Positions 57,701 to 64,000 of a DNA stretch of 64,000 nucleotides are shown here, in pieces. Position 1 is the stretch's first letter; each line of letters starts with the position of its first letter. The stretch spans positions 1 through 64,000 of the forward strand of contig NZ_JAAZTS010000009.1 of NCBI RefSeq assembly GCF_019239235.1, written 5' to 3'. The notes under the pieces were generated by a model. The model searched no databases. It had not been told where the DNA came from and was given only the letters and a program-made list of their open reading frames with translations. The position numbers were made by a program, and so were the translations under genes. Origin of the DNA: Caecibacteroides pullorum. GTDB lineage: Bacteria > Bacteroidota > Bacteroidia > Bacteroidales > Bacteroidaceae.

Positions 57701-58090
57701 TACATGGGACACAAGAGCCAAGCCGGCTATTGGCTGAATCAGGAAAACGGAGGTTCACAGGTAACAAACGGTTTCAACGTAGCAGCCCGTGAATATTGGA
57801 CTCCCGATAATCCGACTAATGATTACTGCCGTCTGAACGCAGCAGGTCCTAACACAGGCTTAGCCGGTGGCGTAGATAAGGTTTACAACCGCAGTTTCGT
57901 TCGTCTGGACGACATCACTATCGGTTACAACCTGCCCCAGAAATGGACCAAGAAATTTATGGTAGATCGCATCCGCCTCACTGCAAGCTGCAAGAATGTA
58001 TGTACCTTCGACAGCTGGGAGTATGGTGATCCCGAAACCGGCGGACTGGCTACACGCACATTCAACTTTGGTATCAACGTAACACTCTAA
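54779..58090 (+). CDS. SusC-family TonB-dependent glycan importer
   Basis: 1103 residues. Signal peptide (HPLAMSAKE), carboxypeptidase-regulatory-like domain (about 48-130: VTGVIKDATGEPVIGANV), the SusC box DTEMLQEVVVVGYGTMRKKDLTGSV, plug (PTSVQDVLRGTPGLQIGYDA, IYGAKAAAGVIIITTKKG) and large barrel ending FGINVTL. Carries oligosaccharides bound by its SusD across the outer membrane using TonB energy. Two adjacent ATGs (54779, 54782) are equally possible. First gene of the operon controlled by the HTCS. Confidence 0.96.
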   Translation: MMKSNSCKNNRRAMMALLLCTGFIAMHPLAMSAKEDVSSLNVVQQQKFVTGVIKDATGEPVIGANVREQSNPTNGTITDLDGKFSLSVAKATKLEISFIGYKTVVVDAVPGKSIDVVLEDDTEMLQEVVVVGYGTMRKKDLTGSVVQINANKVADQNPTSVQDVLRGTPGLQIGYDASAKGSDASIQLRGQNSLGTNASPMIVLDGMAFYGELSEINPDDIAQIDVLKDASSAAIYGAKAAAGVIIITTKKGKQGKPIINVGANLSVANKSDYRDYYDAAGYLKFHQDWRKMYYTYGQGEDGLYGYYQAKDGNGNLLYPEGYYDDPRTMSAAEQSAWASNIGVSGIGLSEGESMLSLFARRLEFNNSPLMMENFLNGRMVDWNDYTFRTGFNQDYNASISGATERVNYYFSLGYINNEGAVQGNEYNAFRSNMKINAKITDWLEVGANVNFQDRSDGDIQVSLGSNYWDNNMLRNSPYASMYTEDGGYEQYPMSGLPTNGGYNYYHYRQYYDLEKGYTVLNTIFNAKVTLPAGFTYQFNIAPRYQWYYNRYWMSADLPNSSASSQGVDRGWSKNFDWNLNNTITWDKIFGDHHFTATLVQEAEEHRYWSDVINARNITPSDALGFHYTQGANKTQSSFSTNDSHYTAASYLGRLFYSFKDRYMFTGTFRRDGYSGFGANNPWGNFGSVGVSWVFSEESFMADTHDWMDMGKLRLSWGTNGNREFGDVYSTLANLALAGGNMVYYQNGNSNVVNPLYMSRLAAPNLEWEKTQAWNVGLDFSFLNGRLTANMDYYFKKTTDMIMSQRLPNFSGFSSIMANLGEVQNQGFEIALNSTNIQNEKFTWNTSAGFSINKNKINHIYYDYDENGVEKDDTSNGWFIGQPIGTIWYYETDGVWQNTPEDIKAAALVGQKPGDPKVVNHYTEDDQILEDGTRIPVYNDNDKIYQGTTAPPIYWNLRNDFTLWKDLTLSISFYSYMGHKSQAGYWLNQENGGSQVTNGFNVAAREYWTPDNPTNDYCRLNAAGPNTGLAGGVDKVYNRSFVRLDDITIGYNLPQKWTKKFMVDRIRLTASCKNVCTFDSWEYGDPETGGLATRTFNFGINVTL

Positions 58091-58106
58091 ATACTGAAAA
58101 AACATT

Positions 58107-60131
58107 ATGAAAACAAGAAATACATTATTTGCAAAAGGATGTATGGTGCTGGCTTCGGCTGCCCTACTGACTACCGGTTGCACGGACGACTTCCTGAAGC
58201 AAGACCCGTTGTCATTCTACAATCCTGAAAATACATATACTACAGAATCCGGTCTACAAGCCGCAATAGCCATGTGTGACTACGGATTAAAGGAGATGTT
58301 GATGGATGGAAACGGTAACGTATTACCAATGGCCTCCCTCTACTTCATGACTGATATAGGTTTATATGGAAAAACCGATGCAGGAGATATGCAAGATGAC
58401 TTTGCGAATAAAATCACCCCTACTTCCGGTATGAAAGGCGGTGGTGATGAAAATGCCATGCAACGTTTTTGGAATCGTACTTGGAACAGTGTAACTTTTG
58501 CCAACACGATTATTTCCAACGTGGACAAGGTGGAAGGGTTGGATCAGACTTTGCATGACGAGTATCTTGGCCGTGCCTACTTCCACCGTGCTTATGCCTA
58601 CTATCACGGTGTATTGTTGTTCGGAGATATTCCTTTGATTACAAAACTGATTGAGGTACCCAAGCAGAACTATAAGTCAACCAGCAAGGAAGCCATCTTC
58701 CAGATGCTGGTACACGATCTGGAGTTTGCAGTAGAACATGTTCCTTCTCAAAGAGATATCAACTACATCGGCACCGTCAATCAAGAGGCCTGTATGCAAT
58801 TACTCATCAAATGTTACTTGGTGGTTGGCGAATATCAGAAGGCCGAACAAATGGCTACTGACCTGATTAACAACCACGGCCTAGCTTTGATGGAGGCACC
58901 CTTCGGAACCAATGTTCCTTCGGGCAATCCTGAAACTTGGCCGGTAGAGCGCAACGTTATTTGGGATCTGCACAGAGGTGTCAACATTACGGATGCTTCC
59001 AACAAGGAGATGATTATGCCTATCTTGAACTATTATGCAGAAGGCTTTATTCAATACCTCCAGATGCGTGCTATGTGTGTTCACTGGAGTAACGGTATCA
59101 TCCGCGACCCGCACAACTTGGGCTCACCTACTTACAACTACTCACGCAATGACGGTAACTATGATCCTGAACTCGACTGGGTACGTGCCTTGGGACGTGG
59201 TATTGGCTGCTTCCGTACTTCCTATCACTACAACCAGACTATTTGGAACTATGACGGCGAAACAGACTGGCAAGATCTCCGCCACAACAATAAAATTGGT
59301 AACTGGGTAGAAATGACCGACCTGAAATATAACAACCCGTCATCTGCTTACTATGGCAAGAACATGATGTTGTATGCTCCGGAAGACTATCGCGATCCTG
59401 ATACAGGTGAATTGCTGGTAAAGAAAGGTGACCTGCTCTGTACTGATACTATCCGTAGCTGGTATCCGACTCCTCTGTATAAGGTATATATCCTTGACCA
59501 AAGTGCAGAAGAGAACATGGGTGCTAACCAGTTCAACGGAGCGACAAAGGGTAATGCAACATCCAATGGTAATATGTATCTGTTCCGTTTGGCAGAAACT
59601 TACTTGCTCCGTGCCGAAGCTAAATTCTACCAAGGTAATGCAGCCGGTGCTGCTGAAGACGTAAATGTAATCCGTCGTCGTGCCAACGCCAAGAAAATGT
59701 TTACGACCGTCACCATCGGCGACATTGCCGACGAACGTGCCCGTGAACTTTACTTGGAAGAATGGCGCCAACCTGAGTTGACCCGTATTTCCTGGTGTCT
59801 GGCCAAGAGTGGACAACCCGACGAATGGGGTGAAACTTATAGTATCGACAATTGGGACAAACAGAGTGGAACTGACCTGAATGGTGGTAGCTATTGGTTC
59901 AAACGTACGACACGCTATAATATCTTCAACCACGGTCCTATTGTTTCAAACAAAGAATTGAACTATCAGGTTGACAAACGTAACTTGTTCTGGCCGGTAC
60001 CCAACTCAGCCATTACAGCCAACACTGGTGCCCAGCTTCGTCAGAACTACGGATACGATGGCTATGATGACAGCGTATTCATGTTTACAAACTGGGAAGA
60101 AGCTGTAGCTGATGAAGAAACAGCTGAATAA
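58107..60131 (+). CDS. SusD-family surface glycan-binding lipoprotein
   Basis: 674 residues, long for the family. Lipobox ALLTTGC (Cys25) followed by Thr-Asp-Asp. RagB/SusD helices with TPR-like repeats: GRAYFHRAYAYYHGVLLFGDIPLI in the middle and AETYLLRAEAKFYQGNAAGAAEDVNVIRRRA near the C-terminus. Lid over the SusC barrel that captures the glycan. 16 bases after susC. A perfect 13-bp hairpin follows. Confidence 0.96.
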   Translation: MKTRNTLFAKGCMVLASAALLTTGCTDDFLKQDPLSFYNPENTYTTESGLQAAIAMCDYGLKEMLMDGNGNVLPMASLYFMTDIGLYGKTDAGDMQDDFANKITPTSGMKGGGDENAMQRFWNRTWNSVTFANTIISNVDKVEGLDQTLHDEYLGRAYFHRAYAYYHGVLLFGDIPLITKLIEVPKQNYKSTSKEAIFQMLVHDLEFAVEHVPSQRDINYIGTVNQEACMQLLIKCYLVVGEYQKAEQMATDLINNHGLALMEAPFGTNVPSGNPETWPVERNVIWDLHRGVNITDASNKEMIMPILNYYAEGFIQYLQMRAMCVHWSNGIIRDPHNLGSPTYNYSRNDGNYDPELDWVRALGRGIGCFRTSYHYNQTIWNYDGETDWQDLRHNNKIGNWVEMTDLKYNNPSSAYYGKNMMLYAPEDYRDPDTGELLVKKGDLLCTDTIRSWYPTPLYKVYILDQSAEENMGANQFNGATKGNATSNGNMYLFRLAETYLLRAEAKFYQGNAAGAAEDVNVIRRRANAKKMFTTVTIGDIADERARELYLEEWRQPELTRISWCLAKSGQPDEWGETYSIDNWDKQSGTDLNGGSYWFKRTTRYNIFNHGPIVSNKELNYQVDKRNLFWPVPNSAITANTGAQLRQNYGYDGYDDSVFMFTNWEEAVADEETAE

Positions 60132-60161
60132 AATGGGGCCTAATTTGTAAAATTGATAATG

Positions 60162-60193
60162 AGAGGGGTGAGGTCGTATTACCTCACCCCTCT
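60162..60193 (+). terminator. Terminator/attenuator after susD
   Basis: AGAGGGGTGAGGT (60162-60174) pairs without mismatch with ACCTCACCCCTCT (60181-60193), then TTCTTT. It separates susCD from the enzyme genes and may reduce their expression. Confidence 0.85.
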
Positions 60194-60214
60194 TTCTTTA
60201 AAGCAATATTCATC

Positions 60215-61357
60215 ATGACACGATTCTACGGTTTATTAAGTATATGCCTGTTTCTTCTTTCTGTTTCTTGTACTCAGAAAGAACCGGCCAAACCAATCCG
60301 CTCCGGTGAAATTTGGCCCGACAATCAAGGCGTGCATATCAATGCACACGGAGGCGGCATGCTCTACCACGAAGGAACTTATTACTGGTATGGAGAAAAC
60401 AAATCGGACTCGACCAGTAAGGCGATGGTGGGCATTATGTGTTATTCGTCAAAAAACCTCACCGACTGGAAAAACGAAGGTGCCGTGCTGCCTGTGGAAC
60501 TGAATGATACAACCAGTGACATCATACAAGGTTGCATAATGGAGCGACCGAAAGTGATCTACAACGAAAAGACGAAAAAATTCGTCATGTGGTTCCACTT
60601 GGAGCTAAAAGACAAAGGATATGCAGCCGCTCGTTCGGCCGTAGCCGTAAGTGACTTGCCGACCGGGCCATTCCAATATCTTCGTTCAGGACGTATCAAC
60701 CCCGGGATTCTTCCTTTTGACATAACAGCCGACCAACGCAATATCCTTGACACGCTTCAGTTGGAACATTTCAAGGAATGGTGGACACCAGCCTGGTATG
60801 AAGCCATCGACAAAGGCCTCTTCCTGAAACGCGACCTGGAAGGCGGCCAGATGGCACGCGACATGCAACTTTTTGTAGACGACGATGGTAAAGCTTACCA
60901 TATTTATTCTTCGGAAGACAACCTGACCCTACACATAGCCGAACTAAGTGAAGACTACCTGAGCCATACAGGCAAATACGTACGCCTGGCACCTGCCGGA
61001 CACAACGAAGCTCCTGCCATCTTCAAGAAAGACGGCATTTATTGGATGATTACTTCGGGATGCACAGGCTGGGATCCCAACGAAGCACGCATGTTCTCAG
61101 CACCCAGTATCTGGGGACCATGGACCAAACACCCCAATCCCTGCATCGGACCGAATTCTGAACTGACTTTCGGCGGACAAAGTACATTTGTACTGAATAT
61201 ACCCAGTAAGAAAAACGCCTATATGTTCATGGCTGATATATGGAGACCGAAAAAACCAAGTGATGCACGCTATATCTGGTTACCTATACAGTTCAAGGAC
61301 GGCATTCCCTATATCGAATGGATGGATAGCTGGACATTGGATTTCTTCAACGAATAA
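60215..61357 (+). CDS. GH43 lipoprotein, subfamily 24/34-like
   Basis: 380 residues with lipobox Cys19 (LLSVSC). Five-bladed GH43 propeller beginning INAHGGGMLYHEGTYYWYGE, where the usual N-terminal catalytic Asp is replaced by HGGG. This resembles the exo-beta-1,3-galactanase (GH43_24) and related GH43_34 groups. Later landmarks: MERPKVIYNEKTKKFVMWF and HNEAPAIFKKDGIYWMITS (candidate Glu). In an arabinogalactan setting it would release galactose or arabinose. Linkage not provable from sequence. Confidence 0.8.
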   Translation: MTRFYGLLSICLFLLSVSCTQKEPAKPIRSGEIWPDNQGVHINAHGGGMLYHEGTYYWYGENKSDSTSKAMVGIMCYSSKNLTDWKNEGAVLPVELNDTTSDIIQGCIMERPKVIYNEKTKKFVMWFHLELKDKGYAAARSAVAVSDLPTGPFQYLRSGRINPGILPFDITADQRNILDTLQLEHFKEWWTPAWYEAIDKGLFLKRDLEGGQMARDMQLFVDDDGKAYHIYSSEDNLTLHIAELSEDYLSHTGKYVRLAPAGHNEAPAIFKKDGIYWMITSGCTGWDPNEARMFSAPSIWGPWTKHPNPCIGPNSELTFGGQSTFVLNIPSKKNAYMFMADIWRPKKPSDARYIWLPIQFKDGIPYIEWMDSWTLDFFNE

Positions 61358-61371
61358 ATCTACTATTATAA

Positions 61372-61415
61372 AAATCCGCCCAGTTGCAAACAACCTTCGG
61401 CGGATTTTTCTTTTT
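61372..61415 (+). terminator. Terminator after GH43
   Basis: AAATCCGCC (61372-61380) pairs with GGCGGATTT (61399-61407), with inner GTTG/CAAC, followed by TTCTTTTTAT. Confidence 0.85.
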
Positions 61416-61531
61416 ATCACTACCATAACCATTCATTGCAAGATTATTTATCCCTTTTTGAATGATTTACCTACCACGCAATCATCGTTTATTTGTAAAT
61501 TTGCGCAAAATAAAAAATAACGGACATAAAC

Positions 61532-63451
61532 ATGAAAAACAAGATTATTGCTCTCATCTTGCTGCTGTCAGCTTTGACTCCGGCCTTTGCTGAGAAATTT
61601 GAAGAAAAAGATTTAACGGCCTACCTCTTTGTCTATTTCACCGGCAATCACATCAGCCAGGAAGCTGTGTGCTACGCCGTCAGCATGGACGGATATTCTT
61701 ATTGGGCCCTGAACAACAACAAACCGGTTATTGACTCCAAGGTCATCAGTTCAACTGGTGGTGTACGCGATCCACACATCCTGCGTTGTGAAGACGGAAA
61801 GACTTTTTATATGGTAGTAACAGACATGGTGTCAGACAACGGATGGGACTCCAATCGTGCCATGGTATTACTGAAATCGACAGACTTGGTAAACTGGTCA
61901 CACTCGGTTATCAATATGCAAAAGCGTTATAAAGGCCAAGAAAAGCTGAAACGTGTATGGGCTCCCCAAACTATTTTTGATCCCGAAGCAGGGAAATATA
62001 TGGTTTATTGGTCCATGAAATATGGTGATGGTCCTGACGTTATCTATTACGCCTACGCCAACAAAGACTTTACCGACCTGGAAGGTGAACCGAAACCTCT
62101 GTTCGTTCCCGCCGATAAGAAATCATGTATCGACGGTGACATCGTATATAAAGACGGCATCTATCACCTGTTCTACAAGACAGAAGGGTATGGTAACGGC
62201 ATCCGCGTAGCCACATCCAAATCACTGACTTCTGGACAATGGAAAGAAAATATGGAATATAAGCAACAAACCAAAGAAGCAGTGGAAGGTGCAGGTACTT
62301 TCAAACTAATCGGACAGGATAAATACATCCTGATGTATGACGTTTATATGAAAGGGGCCTATCAGTTTACAGAAACAACAGACTTGGAACATTTCAAAGT
62401 CATCGACCATGAGGTAAAAATGAATTTCCACCCACGCCACGGCACCATCATCCCCATCACCCGAAGCGAATTGAAGCGTATCACAGACAAATGGGGCAAG
62501 CCTGCCGAACTGGGTGAATTGCCCAATAATCCGGTTCTCCCCGGCTTCCATGCCGACCCTGAAATTGTCTATTCCAATCTGACTGGCAAATATTATATTT
62601 ACTCGACAACCGACGGACATCCCGGATGGGGAGGATGGTATTATACCGCCTATTCTTCCAATAACCTGAAGGACTGGACCTATGAGGGCATTGTTCTCGA
62701 CCTGAAATCCGATCAGGTTTCCTGGGCCGACGGCAACGCATGGGCACCTGCCATTGAAGAAAAGAAGACCAAAGACGGTTACCGCTACTACCTGTATTTC
62801 AGCGGTAACCCCAAAAACGGAGGTGGTAAACAGATTGGTGTCGCTACAGCCGACTCACCTACCGGTCCTTTCACAGACTTGGGATATCCAATGATTACCG
62901 AATCGCCTGTAGGCAGAGGCCAGCAGATTGACGTGGACGTATTCACCGACCCTGTATCAGGCAAGTCCTATCTCTACTGGGGTAACGGATACATGGCCGG
63001 TGCCGAACTGAACAAGGATATGGTTTCCATCAAAAAGAAAACGCTGACAGTATTGACACCCGAAGGCGGCACATTGCAAGATTATGCCTACCGTGAAGCT
63101 CCCTACGTATTCTACCGGAACGGTCTGTACTATTTCATGTGGTCAGTAGATGATACCGGTTCTCCCAACTATCACGTGGCCTATGGAACTTCTACATCTC
63201 CACTAGGCCCCATTAAAGTAGCTACCGACCCTATCGTCACTATCCAAAATCCAGAAAAGGAGATATACGGTCCGGCACACAATTCTGTCATCTGTAAGCC
63301 CGGCACGGACGAGTGGTACATTGTCTATCACCGCATCAACAAGCACTACCTTGACAAAAGCCTTTCACCTGGCACACATAGAGAAGTATGCATTGACCGC
63401 CTGGAGTTCAATGCTGACGGTACCATCAAGCGGGTGGAACTGACAAAATAA
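61532..63451 (+). CDS. Tandem double GH43 enzyme
   Basis: 639 residues with signal peptide (LTPAFAEKF). First GH43-like domain about 25-330: AYLFVYFTGNHISQEAVCYAV, GGVRDPHILRCEDGKTFYMVV with the catalytic-base Asp, RVWAPQTIFDPEAGKYMVYW. Second domain about 340-639: LPGFHADPEIVYSNLTGKYYIY (base Asp in ADPE), WAPAIEE, and REAPYVFYRNGLYYFMWS (acid Glu). Both look active. Likely an arabinofuranosidase or related exo-enzyme pair. -7 box TAAATTTG (61496-61503). 37 bases before GH35. Confidence 0.85.
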   Translation: MKNKIIALILLLSALTPAFAEKFEEKDLTAYLFVYFTGNHISQEAVCYAVSMDGYSYWALNNNKPVIDSKVISSTGGVRDPHILRCEDGKTFYMVVTDMVSDNGWDSNRAMVLLKSTDLVNWSHSVINMQKRYKGQEKLKRVWAPQTIFDPEAGKYMVYWSMKYGDGPDVIYYAYANKDFTDLEGEPKPLFVPADKKSCIDGDIVYKDGIYHLFYKTEGYGNGIRVATSKSLTSGQWKENMEYKQQTKEAVEGAGTFKLIGQDKYILMYDVYMKGAYQFTETTDLEHFKVIDHEVKMNFHPRHGTIIPITRSELKRITDKWGKPAELGELPNNPVLPGFHADPEIVYSNLTGKYYIYSTTDGHPGWGGWYYTAYSSNNLKDWTYEGIVLDLKSDQVSWADGNAWAPAIEEKKTKDGYRYYLYFSGNPKNGGGKQIGVATADSPTGPFTDLGYPMITESPVGRGQQIDVDVFTDPVSGKSYLYWGNGYMAGAELNKDMVSIKKKTLTVLTPEGGTLQDYAYREAPYVFYRNGLYYFMWSVDDTGSPNYHVAYGTSTSPLGPIKVATDPIVTIQNPEKEIYGPAHNSVICKPGTDEWYIVYHRINKHYLDKSLSPGTHREVCIDRLEFNADGTIKRVELTK

Positions 63452-63488
63452 GTCTAAACAATCAACATTTAAATAGCATAAAGATATC

Positions 63489-64000
63489 ATGAAAAGAGTA
63501 GCAAGCATTGCCCTCTCCTTCTTTTTAGCCATAAGCATGGTAGGCAGTCTGTCGTCTTGTTCGCAGAAAACGACAGGCACATTCGAGGCAGGAAAGGGCA
63601 CGTTTCTCCTGAACGGAGATTCCATGGTGGTGAAAGCCGCCGAAATCCACTATCCGCGTATTCCCGAACCCTACTGGGAGCAGCGTATCGAATCGTGCAA
63701 AGCACTGGGCATGAACACAATCTGCCTCTACGTTTTCTGGAACCTGCACGAACAAGAAGAAGGCAAGTTCGACTTTACAGGCAATAAGGACATCGCCAAG
63801 TTCTGTCGCCTGGCACAAAAGCACGGCATGTACGTCATCGTACGACCGGGTCCCTATGTATGCGCCGAATGGGAAATGGGCGGTCTGCCCTGGTGGCTCC
63901 TGAAGAAACAGGATGTACAACTCCGTTCGCTCGATCCCTACTACATGGAACGTGTAGGCATCTTCATGAAGGAAGTAGGTAAGCAGCTGGCCGACCTGCA
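63489..64000 (+). CDS. GH35 beta-galactosidase lipoprotein, 3' end outside window
   Basis: First 170 residues only. Lipobox VGSLSSC (Cys24). GH35 N-terminal landmarks: FLLNGDSMVVKAAEIHYPRIPEPYWEQRI, GMNTICLYVFWNLHEQEEG, VIVRPGPYVCAEWEMGGLPWWLL. The first catalytic Glu would lie just beyond the window. Releases terminal beta-galactose. Follows the tandem GH43 gene by 37 bases. Confidence 0.93.
   Translation, partial: MKRVASIALSFFLAISMVGSLSSCSQKTTGTFEAGKGTFLLNGDSMVVKAAEIHYPRIPEPYWEQRIESCKALGMNTICLYVFWNLHEQEEGKFDFTGNKDIAKFCRLAQKHGMYVIVRPGPYVCAEWEMGGLPWWLLKKQDVQLRSLDPYYMERVGIFMKEVGKQLADL

Overview
The window reads as a chromosomal segment of a gut Bacteroidales bacterium, most likely Bacteroides or Phocaeicola. 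The evidence is a SusC/SusD locus with a hybrid two-component regulator, repeated -7 boxes of the Bacteroidetes type TAnnTTTG, a Rho factor with a large low-complexity insert, a FeoA-FeoB fusion, and many lipoproteins. No phage, conjugative or transposase gene and no CRISPR array was recognised.

Layout. 1-860: the 3' two-thirds of a TolC-type efflux gene whose 5' end is replaced by two hairpins. 1126-5742: NhaP-type antiporter, S41 protease lipoprotein, PfkB kinase. 5807-10674 (minus): a TonB receptor / DUF4374 lipoprotein / PepSY-TM operon that resembles the xusABC xenosiderophore system. 11060-13506: LCM-type methyltransferase and enolase, divergent, with a shared palindromic motif in front of each. 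13567-15469 (minus): queuosine operon yhhQ-queC-queF with a possible preQ1-type leader. 15651-22224: FadL-type porin, a 42-bp repeat array, D-lactate dehydrogenase, MBL hydrolase, DUF4468 protein, glyoxalase-like protein, a small basic protein and a methyltransferase. 22226-26610 (minus): thioredoxin-like lipid/envelope redox protein, K+ channel, tRNA-Cys, feoAB and its Cys-rich partner. 26923-36245: tilS, flavodoxin/ferredoxin protein, rho, ffh, folD, capA-like, tRNA-His, MFS transporter. 36345-46037: XRE regulator with membrane partner, KDG kinase, NhaC antiporter, esterase, CBS/CorC membrane protein, OmpH-like chaperone, pepD, EEP-family protein. 46184-64000: a polysaccharide utilisation locus (BNR propeller, GH105-DUF2264 fusion, HTCS regulator, SusC, SusD, two GH43 proteins, GH35 cut by the window end). 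Its enzyme set fits removal of rhamnose/glucuronate caps, arabinose and galactose from type II arabinogalactan; this substrate is inferred.

Two iron-uptake loci (xus-like and feoAB) each carry a 22-bp-period repeat array upstream. Counting all intergenic arrays in the window (periods 11, 21, 22 and 42 bp), every one is close to a whole number of helical turns. This, the shared CCTA-N4-TAGG motif, a duplicated promoter module and the queuosine leader are the most interesting unexplained signals.
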